Source of the DNA: Batkoa obscura
Lineage: Eukaryota; Entomophthoromycota; Entomophthoromycetes; Entomophthorales; Batkoaceae
Direction: 5' to 3'
Assembly: GCA_030770535.1 (NCBI GenBank)
Contig: JASVEC010000011.1
Span: forward strand, 992,001 to 1,056,000
Length of the DNA: 64,000 nt
Part shown: one piece after another, positions 32,021-42,844 of the stretch
Layout of the letters: the number at the start of each line of letters is the position of its first letter
Position numbering within the stretch: the first letter of the stretch is position 1
Notes under the pieces: generated by a model
Told to the model about the DNA's origin: nothing
What the model saw: the letters and a program-made list of their open reading frames with translations, nothing else
The model's database searches: none
Position numbers and translations under genes: made by a program

Positions 32021-33755
32021 TACTACCGATCATCTGCTCATTTAGTAAAAATATAAATTTTTTTATTCAAAACTACTTGCTTTATAGATATGTTATTATT
32101 TAGTTTATTTTAAACCTAATTTATGTATCATTAAGCTTTTTAATATCCATTTACTTTAACTTGTAATTTCATTGGTAACAAAAGGGTGGAACTTGTCTTT
32201 AATATCAGATAAGACATCAGTGTTATTTGAAGTGTAAAATAGGGATGACTTTAGTTATGATCGGAATTTTTTTTAAAACATTTATTTTAAGCTGAATATC
32301 ATAGTAGAAAGAGGAGGATTTAAAATGCAAATTGTTCAGATTGATCTAAATTTTTGTTCAAAATTTTTGTAATTTATAAAGTAGAATTTCAAATTTTGTT
32401 TATTTTCTGACAAAAATTTTTTTGAAATAGTCGTGGCAGGTTGGAAACACTGTATGTTTTCTATTATATTGGTGATTGCTTCTATATGTTTTATAAAATG
32501 ATTGAATAATATAAATGATACTAAGAGCAATAGTTTAGCATAGCTAAAAATTTACTATGGTTTTTTTCAATAATAGAATTCATATTCATCGCATTCAGTT
32601 GCTAAACAGAATATTTGTAATTATGTAAAATATTTTGTAATAATGAAATCAAATTCGATTAAACTAGTACAATCACTATTGTTATTATTATAATTTTCTA
32701 GTTTGCTAGTAATTAATTGAATTAACTTGACGGCAAATTTAATAGTTATAAATGTCTCCCATTAGGATAACGTATTTTAATATAACATTTTGATTTAAGT
32801 ATTATCAATTATTATAATAGATTTTGTAATTAGTTATTGATTATAAGCAATAATATCAATAACGTCACAACAAGAACTATAAATTAAAAAAAATACTTAT
32901 AAGTTTAGATCATTTAAACTTAAAACAAGAGCCAAGAAATTGACAACTATTTAACTTTATTCTATGAAGAGTTTTAAACTTAAAATATGTTTCCAAATGG
33001 TAAAATAAAATGCAAGTTGACGTAAATTTATTAATTTTTACAATTTTAAATCAAGCAATTAGAAAATAAAAACGTGACTGTTTTTTATAACCAATAAAAC
33101 TTTAGATAGCATATTGATTTAGGGTATAGAATAGTTTGAATAATAATAATAATATGTCCTTTCAAAAATAGATTCAACCTTGACTATTATTTGAGAAACC
33201 TGGATAAAGTTCAATGTAGAAGCTTCCAGCTAATTTAAATTAACACTCGTATTTAATGATTTTTATAAACTTAATAATTAAATAGGTAAGGCTAATTTTC
33301 TAACTTGACAATTGAACAAAGTTAACTACCCCATTTGCGTGGTTAATAATGGAGTGTAATAATCAAAAAAAAGAGAAATTAATTAATCAAATAGAAGCTC
33401 ATTTTCAAAATGGAGTACACTAAAGAGTTTGTTTATTTTTATTCATCACCTATTAGATAGAAGTTAGTTCCATATTAGCATATTCATTGAATGTATTACT
33501 AAGTTTTGTAAATTTATTTGAATCTTACCTAAGGGGAAGTTGTGGAGGGAGATTTGTAAAAATTCATGTCAATCTTATAAAAGGAAATTTTTTAATAAAA
33601 TCATCAGTTAAAGTTGGGGTCTAAGTTCCAGTTTTTTTTATAAAAAATGGGTGATTTTTAAACTTCCGTTATTAAAATTTGGGACTATAAATATACAGTT
33701 TTATCCATTATTAAAGTTAATCTTTTTTATCACTATTTAGTTTTTATTGAAAATC
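32021..33755. other. Intergenic, no gene recognised
   Basis: 1.7 kb of AT-rich DNA; small open frames such as 32336-32530 look like chance. The last 100 bp must contain the promoter of the arrestin-like gene. Confidence 0.5.
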
Positions 33756-34481
33756 ATGGTTTATACAGCTAATTTACCTACTACTTATGATACTTTTAAA
33801 GAAAGAGAGAAGGCTTCTTTTAATCATAACTCGAAGCCTATAACAGCTAGTTTAGTTATACCTGATACATTAGTATTATCGATTGATGAAACATTATGTC
33901 CAACAATCTATCGAAAATTTTCTGGTAAAGTAAAGATAATGAATCCCAATTTAATAAAGTTAAAAAAAGTAGAAGTATTTTTATTAGGAGAAAGTAATTT
34001 CTTATACAAAGAATCGGATAAAAAAAAGATTTATTTAAAGAGAAGCTCCCATCAACATTTATTTTTAAATCAAGAATTAACCCTCAACGCTACTGCCTGC
34101 AGTAAACCAAAACTTAGTTTAGATTTTTCATTTGATATTAATATGGATTTACCAGACTCATTTCATCAAAAAACAAGTTCCAATCAATATAAAATCATAG
34201 CCAACTTAACTTTTGAAGGTATTATTAAAGATTCAATAACTCAATTAACAGTGGAACAACCCTTTTCTGTTCAACATAAACTTATTATGTCCAATCAACA
34301 ATTCCGTAAGTCCATCTGTGATACAAATGCTACTTCCTCTATTAGTGAAAAAGAAATAGATAAAAGAAGAATGAGTAAAAGGTTAAGTTCCATACTTGTT
34401 AAATTAAACAATAAGGAATCTTGCTTTTCAAAGTGGAATTGTTTTCGCACTAAAGCTTCACCCTATGATGGTCAGGTTTAA
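33756..34481 (+). CDS. Arrestin-like (N-terminal domain) protein
   Basis: Single-exon gene of 241 residues. ATG 33756 (MVYTANLPTTYDTF) is the first in frame. The pattern LVLSIDETLCPTIYRKFSGKVKIMNPNLIKLKKVEVFLLG, followed by beta-rich text ending LTVEQPFSVQHK, resembles the first beta-sandwich of alpha-arrestins, where a binding face (LSGKVxI...) is followed by an L-x-V-x-L-x-G strand. In fungi alpha-arrestins adapt membrane transporters to Rsp5-type ubiquitin ligases. The protein is shorter than full alpha-arrestins, and no PPxY motif is present, so either it is a single-domain form or the name is wrong. The C-terminal 50 residues are Ser/Lys/Asn-rich. Moderate confidence in function, high that it is a gene. 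Confidence 0.6.
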   Translation: MVYTANLPTTYDTFKEREKASFNHNSKPITASLVIPDTLVLSIDETLCPTIYRKFSGKVKIMNPNLIKLKKVEVFLLGESNFLYKESDKKKIYLKRSSHQHLFLNQELTLNATACSKPKLSLDFSFDINMDLPDSFHQKTSSNQYKIIANLTFEGIIKDSITQLTVEQPFSVQHKLIMSNQQFRKSICDTNATSSISEKEIDKRRMSKRLSSILVKLNNKESCFSKWNCFRTKASPYDGQV

Positions 34482-34799
34482 TATTCATCCGTATTCTATT
34501 TATGTTTCTCCCTCTCTTCTCCTTCTTCAATATACTACATTTGTCATACATTAATAAAATTAATTATTATTAACATTGATATTTATAAAACATATTCTTA
34601 AATATTTATTATGTTGATGAGTCATTTGTATACTTTATTCAATTGATTTAAGCGCAGTCACATTTGATAATTTTTTATTACATCCACAATTGAATAAAGT
34701 CCGAAAACTTATAATTTTTAAACTGAAATTAAGGATATTTAACTTAGTTAAGGATCTAGAAGCATCTAAAATTACTTTAAAATTGAAATTAAAATAAAT
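34482..34799. other. Intergenic between arrestin-like gene and transposon cluster
   Basis: Contains an arrestin-like gene 3' end with C/T-rich text; a minus-strand open frame 34635-34835 crosses into the transposon and is not considered real. Confidence 0.5.
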
Positions 34800-36497
34800 G
34801 GGAGATGTCTGAATTGGTTTCATTTTTTTATTCAATTTTTAAAAGTTATATATTTTAAAACTTTGCTTAATATTCTATAAAGATAAATTCTTTATTAAAA
34901 ATCAAAAATACCCAACACAGTTTTAAATTATTTTATTATAGTTTATGTTGTAAGTTAGCAGGATTTCTATTAAATTTAATGCAAATTCCAGGATTAGTAA
35001 GGGTTTTACTGATATAGCTTATATATTAATATTAACCAGTTGTAATATATAAATAAATGCATATTCTTATAAAACAACATTAAGAAATATTTACTATTAA
35101 CTGCTTTATAGCTAACATTACAGATTTACTATTAAATAAATAAATTGTTTTAATGTTATAATTACATTATTAACATATCACTAAGTTAATAAATAGCTGC
35201 ATAGGAGGGAATAGTCAGTTTTAAAACTATAATTAATTATCTTTATGTAATACAAGCAGTATAATAATAGTTTTTATTTATTATTACAATTATTTACTTT
35301 TAGCTAGTTACTAACTTAGCTATTAATAATTTAAATAATATTACTATTTGATAATTAATTTTTATTATTTAATAAACTACTTGTTTAGTAAATATCAAAA
35401 TTTTCAAATTTTCTGTTATTTTTGTAAAATAAGCTGGGGTTGATCTTTGTGAAAGTTGATACTCAGTGATCGGAGTTAGAAGCTACTCTTGCTTAATTAA
35501 CTTGCCTTGAGTCGAACAATCTTAGTTTATATGACTAAGATAGACTTAAATGAATAAGAATAATACATAATAAGCTACGAATTATGTAAAACAAATAGAA
35601 TAGAAGATACTACTGTAAAATCTACGTAAGATATTGTCAGAAAGACTTAGTGGCTTTATTAATGATACAATATCAGGGAGTAATTCAATTAAAAAAGCCT
35701 CGAGTTACTATGTCGAAGAATCTCTTTTATACTCCGACTGAATGGGTATATATAAGGAACATTATAACAGTTATTCCTTATTATAGTTGCCAAGTATGGA
35801 CATTAAAACGTGGACAATAAGTTCTTCGTGATCAGGTGGTAGCAATCCTCACAGCAAATCTATATAAGGAACTCTGAATTGATTATTATATTACAATCAA
35901 TCATAGAGCTAATGAACCGATATTTCACATCTTTTAGTTTATCAGATACTAGATAATAATATAGCTTATTATTATGTTTAATAAAATATAGATATTTTTT
36001 AATATTTTATATTTTTTTTATATCTTTGTTTTTTTCATATTTTTTAAAAACTATATTTGGTCTCCTATTATTAACAGTTGGGTTATTAATTTTATTATAT
36101 TCACAAATAAAAGTTTTGAATTTTGAAATTAATTGATCAACATCTATTTTACCTAATGCTTTAAAACTATTTTTCCATTATAAAAAATTTCTAAAATGTC
36201 TATCAATTATATTTTTTTTATAATACTCAACAAAAAAATTAGGATCAGTGTTTAAATTATTATTTATTTTATAAATTTTTTAATATTATTAACTTTTGAA
36301 TAAAAATAAATTAAACAAATTAAATAAATAAAAATAAGCTATCCTCATAAAATGATAAAATAACTAAAATAAATTAAAAAAATTGGTTAAAGCTTTTATA
36401 ATTTTTTAACATTAATATTTTAACTATAATAATTATTAAAAGTTAACAGTTGATAAAAAAATAAAGATAAAAAATAATTTTTTTAAATCTTATTATA
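34800..36497 (+). mobile_element. Decayed DNA transposon, left end plus transposase remnant
   Basis: Left end GGGAGATGTCTGAATTGG corresponds to the left end of the complete element at 36605. The arm (34800-35390) is followed by text matching the C-terminal third of its transposase gene (minus strand) to about 36290, with many changes. A 480-bp element is inserted at 35449-35928. The right end was not found; the limit given is simply where the next miniature element begins. The first 330 bp are almost identical, in inverted orientation, to 40905-41235. Confidence 0.7.
35449..35928 (+). mobile_element. 480-bp element, copy 2, with target duplication
   Basis: GTGAAAGTTGATACTCAG to CGATATTTCAC, 480 bp. 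It is flanked by ATCTTT at 35443-35448 and again at 35929-35934, and the flanks joined at one ATCTTT restore continuity with the transposase text seen at 37240-37330, which supports true insertion. Almost identical to copy 3 (40419-40898). Confidence 0.85.
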
Positions 36498-36501
36498 ATA
36501 T

Positions 36502-36600
36502 GAGGATGTTTTTTTTAGCTTTATTACTTTTTCCGTCTTTTAAGCGCTATTTGGGCGGAAAAATTGTTAGTAAAATTCTTAAACACAAAAATACATCACC
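36502..36600 (-). mobile_element. 99-bp miniature element, copy 10
   Basis: GAGGATGT to ACATCACC, reverse orientation, ATAT on both sides (36498-36501, 36601-36604). It directly abuts the complete transposon at 36605, sharing the ATAT. Confidence 0.88.
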
Positions 36601-37137
36601 ATATGGGGGTGTCCGAATTGGTTTCATTTTTTTATCCAATTTTTAAATATTTATATTTTAAAAACTTTGCTTAAAATTCTATAAAAATAAATTCTTTATT
36701 AAAAGCCAAAAGTACCCGACACAGTTTTAAATTATTTTGTTATAATTTATATTGTCAATTAGCGGAATTTTTATTAAATTTAATATAAATTCCTGGATTA
36801 GTAAAGATTTTACTAATATAGCCTGTATAGTGATATTAGTCAAAGTTGTAATATGTAAATAAATATATGCTTTTATATAGCTTTATTAAGAAATATTTAT
36901 TATTAATTGTTTTATATTCAACACTACAGATTTGCTATCAAATGAATAAATTATTTTAATGTTATAATTACATTATTAATATATCGCTAAGTTAATAAAT
37001 AGCTGCATGGGAGGGAGTGGTTAGCCCCAAAACTATAATTAACCATCCCTATGTAATACAAGCAGTGTATTAATAGTTTTTACTTATTATTACAACTACT
37101 TGCTCTTTGACTATTTATTAACTTAGCTATCAATAAT

Positions 37138-38841
37138 CTAAGTAATATCAACATTTAATAATTGATTTCTATCATCTAATAAGCTACTTACTTGCTTACT
37201 AAATATTGAAACTTTTAAATTCTCAGTTATTTTTGTAAGATAAGCTGGGGTTGACCTTTTAATTTTTCTATCCTCTATAGACTCTATAACTTTAATTGAA
37301 ATTATATCGCTTTTTTTTGATCTATCAGATACTGGATAACAGTATAGTTTTTTACCACGTTTAATAAAATGTAAATACTTTTTAATACCTTTTATTTTTA
37401 TTATTTTTTTTGTATCTTTGTTTCTTTCATACTTTTTAAAAATTATATTTGTTTTCCCATTATTGACAGTTGAGTTATTAAATCTATTATTTTCACAAAC
37501 AAAAATCTCAAATTTTGAAATTAATTGATCAATATCTTCTATTTTACCTAATGCTTCAAGACTATTTTTCCACTGTGAAAGATTTCCAAAATGCCCGTCA
37601 ACTATACTTTTTCCATGATGCTCAGCAAAAAAATTAAGATCAATATTTAAACTACTATTTATTTTATGACTTTCTTCAAATACATAATGTAAAAACTCTT
37701 GAGATTTAAAATGATATCCTGTATCTGCCCATATATTAATTTTTGTAAACTTTTTAAACAAAGGCTCTTTAGATATTAAATCAATCAAACAATCTCCTGC
37801 ATATGCTGAATCATGATTTAATATTTCAGATAAATAATCAAAATAAACTTTGCCTATTGTTTTATCGTTTTTTAAATACAAAACGCCAAACCCTAATACT
37901 GATATAGCTTGTTTGTTATAATGATCTAAGTTTATTGGATCTGGTCTCGTTCCTATTTCCATATTTTGTTTAAAGTCTAAAATTATTATACAACTTCTAT
38001 TATTTAATTTTTCAATAGTTTCATTAAGTATGTTTTTTTGAGTATCAACACAAAATTCATGTAATTTATATAACCTTTTTTCTTTATTAAAAGATTCCTG
38101 TATCTCTGCTTTATTTTCTGTCGCTGTATTTATTTTATTTTCAAATAACTTTTTTCTAACTGTATACTGGGCACATATATTACATAAATCTGTTTTTCTT
38201 GCTGGATTTTTAAAATTATTTGGTATATATTTGAAAAATGTTGACCTAGCTACTGCTTTATCTTTTAAATCATTAAAATACTTACTGTATATCATTCTTC
38301 TACTTTTGTTTAATATATATATATTCTCTGACGAATATTTATCATTACTTTTTTTACTAAATCTTGATGAAATAGTTGAATTATCAAGTAAATATTGTAT
38401 AATAATCTCGATTTGCTCATCTTTAATTTTTTTTGTATTTTTGATAGTAGGTCGTAATGTTGGTATTTTATTATTATTAATTATTTTTGAATAATCATAT
38501 TGATTTTTACTTATATTAAATCCAAAACTTTTACATTCATCAAAAGAATATACTGAAGCTATAGTCGATAATAATGCTACTTGTTGGTTTTTATTTCCTG
38601 TTTCCCTTAAAACACTAATTTTATACATTGCTTGATTAAGTTTGTTATTATTAATAGTAAAATTTAATAATATTTCTTTTCTTTTTTTTGTTTTATTATA
38701 AAATTCCATAAACTTTGGGCAATTGTGAATAGTTGCTAAAATTGATGTAAATGAATTACAATGTTTATATAATGTGCTTCTCCCTACCGTATTAAAGTTT
38801 TTAGAAATTCCATTTCGAAGTTTAGTTATAAAAGCTTGCAT
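37138..38841 (-). CDS. Putative DDE-type transposase of unassigned superfamily
   Basis: An uninterrupted 567-residue frame inside the transposon at 36605-39478. The N-terminal 200 residues are Lys/Asn-rich with helical character, as expected of DNA-binding regions (RSTLYKHCNS, RSTFFKYIPNNF). A CxxC pair follows (C220 and C223, DLCNIC). The catalytic-looking core has Asp289 at the end of a beta strand (CIIILDFKQN), Asp373 in a second strand (INIWADTGYHFKS) and EHHGKSIVDGHFG (Glu407, Asp415), which would give a D-D-D/E triad with 84- and 34/42-residue spacings. The spacing and the HGKS-x2-DG-x-FG block are what I would expect of an RNase H-like transposase, but I cannot name a family. The residue assignment is inference. 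It is the only intact mobile-element gene in the window. Confidence 0.75.
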   Translation of the reverse strand: MQAFITKLRNGISKNFNTVGRSTLYKHCNSFTSILATIHNCPKFMEFYNKTKKRKEILLNFTINNNKLNQAMYKISVLRETGNKNQQVALLSTIASVYSFDECKSFGFNISKNQYDYSKIINNNKIPTLRPTIKNTKKIKDEQIEIIIQYLLDNSTISSRFSKKSNDKYSSENIYILNKSRRMIYSKYFNDLKDKAVARSTFFKYIPNNFKNPARKTDLCNICAQYTVRKKLFENKINTATENKAEIQESFNKEKRLYKLHEFCVDTQKNILNETIEKLNNRSCIIILDFKQNMEIGTRPDPINLDHYNKQAISVLGFGVLYLKNDKTIGKVYFDYLSEILNHDSAYAGDCLIDLISKEPLFKKFTKINIWADTGYHFKSQEFLHYVFEESHKINSSLNIDLNFFAEHHGKSIVDGHFGNLSQWKNSLEALGKIEDIDQLISKFEIFVCENNRFNNSTVNNGKTNIIFKKYERNKDTKKIIKIKGIKKYLHFIKRGKKLYCYPVSDRSKKSDIISIKVIESIEDRKIKRSTPAYLTKITENLKVSIFSKQVSSLLDDRNQLLNVDIT

Positions 38842-38933
38842 TTTGTTTTTATTTTAACAAAAAACAAAGTCAAATAACTATATAATTATATATTATATAG
38901 CTATTGAATATTTAATAAAAAATACAAAACACT

Positions 38934-39291
38934 GTGAAATATCGTTTCATCATCTCTGTGATTGATTATCGCATAATAATCACTTAACTTGTTTACAAAA
39001 CTAGTTGAGTATAAAATAGATTCTTCAACATAATAGCTCAAGGCTTTTTAATTAAATTGTTCCCTAATATTTTACTTTTAATAAAGCCACTAAATCTTTC
39101 TGATAATATCTTATGTAGATTTTATAGTAATATCCTGTATTCTATTTATTTTACATAGCTCGTAGCTTATTGCGTATTACTCCTATTGATTTAAGTCTAT
39201 CTTAGCTACATAAACTAAGGCCTTTTGACTTACGGCCAGTTAACTAAGCTAGAGCTGCTTTCAACTCCAATTGCTGAGTACTAACTTTCAC
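38934..39291 (-). mobile_element. Shortened copy of the 480-bp element inside the transposon
   Basis: Reading the minus strand it begins GTGAAAGTTAGTACTCAG and ends GATATTTCAC, matching both ends of the 480-bp element but with about 120 bp lost internally and clearly more divergence (roughly 80% by eye). It lies just upstream of the transposase start codon, where the promoter should be. Confidence 0.7.
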
Positions 39292-39306
39292 AAACATATA
39301 ATCAAA

Positions 39307-39341
39307 AAAATAAAATAAAATAAAATAAAATAAATAAAATA
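39307..39341 (+). repeat. (AAAAT)n microsatellite
   Basis: Run of AAAAT units. Similar runs occur at 25617-25645, 40250-40268 and 57625-57655, so this pentamer is a common simple repeat here. Confidence 0.85.
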
Positions 39342-39736
39342 AGTCTTTAAGTTAAATTTTTATATTTAATTTTAAGCTTTTTAAATTTAGCTAATCATAC
39401 ATTAAAGACTTACAAATTTAAAAACTTAAAATTTGGATTAATTTCTAGTTAAATTCTGAAACCAATTCGGACACCCCCAATATAAGCAAGTAATTTATAA
39501 AAAATAATTAAAAATAAAATTAATCAACTTTTAAATAAAAAATAAATAAAGTTAAAAAATAACTTTTAGCTTAAAGCTGATAAAATATTTAAATTAACAA
39601 ATTTTCTATTAATAATAGTTCATAAAATGATAATAGAAAATGTACTTACTAATTAAATTAAAAAATTCCTTACAATAATTTAAGATTTATTGACTTGATA
39701 GTTGAGTATACTTGTTTTAAGCTAAAAAAAAACACA

Positions 39737-39808
39737 AGGACCCACCGAGAATCGAACTCGGATTACAAGGATCAAAACCTTGGGTGCTAACCATTACACC
39801 ATGGATCC
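39737..39808 (-). tRNA. tRNA-Gln (TTG anticodon), copy 2, inside the transposon cluster
   Basis: Sequence identical over all 72 nt to the copy at 31949-32020, with the same loop TTTTGAT and T discriminator. Flanks are unrelated to those of copy 1. It sits in about 820 bp of AT-rich DNA between the complete transposon (ending 39478) and a reversed decayed copy (starting about 40300); the rest of that gap shows no gene. Confidence 0.96.
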
Positions 39809-40267
39809 TAATTTTCTTAAACTTACGAATTTTTTATTACTATATAAAACGTTTTTCAATAACAATAATAATCTAGAATTTAAATTATTATTAACTTAAA
39901 AAACTTCAAATATAATAGGAAATTCAATAATAATTAGATACAAAAGTAAACAAAATCGAAATCCTTACACTAGCTTTATAATTTTTAACATCATTGTTAA
40001 TAACTTAGATAAAAAGGATTTAATAAAATAAACTATTATAAAAACAAATAAATTATCTACTTTATTAAAACTCAACACCTAATTTTATTTCAAATAAAAA
40101 ATTTTAACTTATTTTTTTACCTTAATACTAAACTTAAAAAACATAATGAACTTAGTATTAAAATATTTTAAATTTCCATTTATTTAACCTTTATTAATAT
40201 ATGTTTAAATATATGAGTAATTTTTTAAATTCTAAATTTAATAAAAAATAAAATAAAATAAAATAAA

Positions 40268-40310
40268 AATATTTAAGAATATTTAAGAATATTTAAGAAT
40301 ATTTAAACCA
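40268..40310. repeat. 11-bp tandem repeat (ATATTTAAGA-A)
   Basis: About four units of AATATTTAAG(A) at the edge of the reversed transposon remnant. It may be slippage product next to the transposon end. Confidence 0.75.
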
Positions 40311-41235
40311 GTTTTAGAGTTTGGTTAAAAATTAATTTAAATTTTAAGCTTTTACTTATAAATTTTATAAAACATTATTTTATCAGCTTTATAATTAATT
40401 ATAATATAATAATAATTTGTGAAAGTTGATACTCAGTGGTAGGAGTTAAAAGCAGTTCTTGCTTAATTAACTTGCCTTGAGTCGAACAATCTTAGTTTAT
40501 ATGACTAAGATAGACTTAAATGAATAAGAATAATACATAATAAGCTACGAATTATGTAAAACAAATAGAATAGAAGATACTACTGTAAAATCTACGTAAG
40601 ATATTGTCAGAAAGACTTAGTGGCTTTATTAATGATACAATATCAGGGAGTAATTCAATTAAAAAAGCCTCGAGTTACTATGTCGAAGAATCTCTTTTAT
40701 ACTCCGACTGAATGGGTATATATAAGGAACATTATAACAGTTATTCCTTATTATAGTTGCCAAGTATGGACATTAAAACGTGGACAATAAGTTCTTCGTG
40801 ATCAGGTGGTAGCAATCCTCACAGCAAATCTATATAAGGAACTCTGAATTGATTATTATATTACAATCAATCATAGAGCTAATGAACCGATATTTCACAT
40901 TTAATAGCAAATCTGTAATGTTAGCTATAAAGCAGTTAATAGTAAATATTTCTTAATGTTGTTTTATAAGAATATGCATTTATTTATATATTACAACTGG
41001 TTAATATTAATATATAAGCTATATCAGTAAAACCCTTACTAATCCTGGAATTTGCATTAAATTTAATAGAAATCCTGCTAACTTACAACATAAACTATAA
41101 TAAAATAATTTAAAACTGTGTTGGGTATTTTTGATTTTTAATAAAGAATTTATCTTTATAGAATATTAAGCAAAGTTTTAAAATATATAACTTTTAAAAA
41201 TTGAATAAAAAAATGAAACCAATTCAGACATCCCC
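40303..41235 (-). mobile_element. Internally deleted DNA transposon in reverse orientation
   Basis: From 41235 on the minus strand: GGGGATGTCTGAATTGG, the left-type end and arm (to about 40900), then a 480-bp element (40419-40898), then a short interior and a diverged right-type end (AACCAGTTTTAGAGTTT at about 40308). The arm is almost identical to 34800-35127 in opposite orientation. No transposase text remains, so it is non-autonomous. Confidence 0.75.
40419..40898 (+). mobile_element. 480-bp element, copy 3
   Basis: Exactly 480 bp, same ends as the other two full copies; nearly identical to copy 2 except in the first 45 bp. Flanked by ATTT on both sides (40415-40418, 40899-40902), possibly a 4-bp duplication. 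Confidence 0.82.
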
Positions 41236-41705
41236 ATATATTCATTAAAAATTTTGAATTTATTTATTTATTTAATACAATTATTATATTATTATAAGTT
41301 AGATGATATTAATTTTAATATTGCATATAATTTGTCAAATTATATATTGAATTTTATATATAAAATTGAATTTGTTTCTTGTAAATAATCATAAAGACCC
41401 AGTTATAAAGCGTGAGTATAAGCCCATTTACATAGTAAGTTAATAATTATAAAAACGAATATGTTATTAAAAGAACAAAAGTAATAAATAAAATAGTTTA
41501 TTATTTAATATTTTATAATTTGAATAAAATTGGAGTTCAATTTTAGTAACATCAAGTTCAAGCTTGAATGTTGAAATTTTAATTAACAAATAATTCATTG
41601 CAAAACTTTCCAAACAACAAATAATGACCACATCAATTCTCAAAATCTAATATTAAAAACCAAAGTTTCTTTTACTTTTTAAACAATACAGCAATCATAA
41701 AAAAA
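41236..41705. other. Intergenic upstream of SEC20
   Basis: About 470 bp, AT-rich, no gene or clear motif; includes the SEC20 promoter. Confidence 0.5.
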
Positions 41706-42666
41706 ATGGAAAATATCTATACAACATTAAGAGAGAGTTTAGAGAAAGATTTGAAACTTTTGGAATTAAAATTAAAGGATATCGAACCTTATACAAACGA
41801 AAATAGTAATTTTGATGAAATTAAATTTCTTGATTTACCCGATATAATATCGGAAGCGCGTCTTCAATTTGCTGAAGTAGAAAGAAATTTGAAAGTAAAT
41901 AATCTTATTTTTTTTTATTAAATAGTAATTAATATTTTATTAGAACTTTTCTTTGGCTGAAAATTCTTTTACTCCAGAAAAACAGCATTTGGAAGAATAT
42001 GAAATTCAATATCAAAAGTAATTTATTTTTTTATTTTTTATTTTTGTAGGTTAATGTGCTATTAGATGTAGAGCCAAATTCCGTAGCTCAATATTAAAAT
42101 CTAAACAAATAAATGATAAATATAATCAACGATTACTACTTAAAAGTAATAATGAATCTACACTAAGGAATCGAAGATCCAAAAAAGATAGTCATGAACA
42201 AAAAGGATTGATTAAAAAAGCCACTTCTGTCACTGATTCACTCAAAAGAACGAGCGAATTATTACAATCAGAAATTGAAAAGAGTAGTACAAGTTATAAA
42301 GTATTATCGGATAGTTCCAAGTTATTAAGTGATACTAATACAGCTTATTCTTTTATTGAAAATACTTTAATACAATCCAAATCGTTATTAAAAAATTTAG
42401 AATGGAATGATCTATTAGATTATATCGTTTTATGGCTTGGGTTTATGGTCTTTTTATCTACGGTTTTATATGTTATTACTAAGAGAATTCCTTTGCCTTT
42501 TGGAAACGCATTTTCATTGACCATATATTTATTATCTCTTCCACTAAAATTAATCTTCTATTCTTCAAGCACAGCTATAACTAGTAGTACCGGGATAGCT
42601 ACTACGGAACCTATTTATTATAGGTTGGATTTAATCAATTCCATGTGTCCATTATATCCATCTTAG
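41706..42666 (+). CDS. SEC20: Sec20-family SNARE (Golgi-to-ER retrograde transport)
   Basis: Three exons (41706-41894, 41944-42017, 42072-42666) give 285 residues. Sec20 is a Q-type SNARE that acts on the ER membrane with Ufe1 and Use1 to accept COPI vesicles. The SNARE-like coiled coil TSVTDSLKRTSELLQSEIEK...SFIENTLIQSKSLLKNLE (residues about 138-198) lies just before a transmembrane segment at 204-223 (YIVLWLGFMVFLSTVLYVI), the Sec20 arrangement. The N-terminal 90 residues are acidic and helical. After the anchor there is a further hydrophobic stretch (about 235-255) and a short tail ending CPLYPS, longer than the short HDEL-bearing tail of yeast Sec20; no HDEL-type signal is seen. Splice 3 uses an AG about 20 bases downstream of an earlier TAG, chosen because it keeps the frame AKFRSSILKSK. 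Confidence 0.82.
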
Positions 42667-42844
42667 CTTTTCATTTAAATCTTATTATATTAATAAATAA
42701 AATAAATCAAAATAAACTTCCACTTAACAAATTTAAAAAAAAATTACTAGTTTTTTTAAATATATTATCTATTTTATTGCTATATAATTTAAGTTTTTAC
42801 TTATATTAAATTAATAATAAGGTTCATCTAAAAATAAAGAATGT

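Larger units (their letters stand above)
36605..39478 (-). mobile_element. Complete-looking DNA transposon with DDE-type transposase
   Basis: 2874 bp. Inverted ends of about 22 bp: GGGGGTGTCCGAATTGGTTT at the left and its reverse complement at the right. Left flank ATAT, right flank AATA, so the 4-bp duplication is imperfect. It carries one gene on the minus strand (37138-38841). The 5' side of the gene (38934-39291) holds a shortened, diverged copy of the 480-bp element in inverted orientation. Three decayed relatives are in the window (645-2362, 34800-36497, about 40300-41235). The outermost GGGGRTGTC is shared with the 98-bp miniature family, so this transposase, or a close one, is the likely mobiliser. 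The superfamily could not be assigned by eye. Confidence 0.82.
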
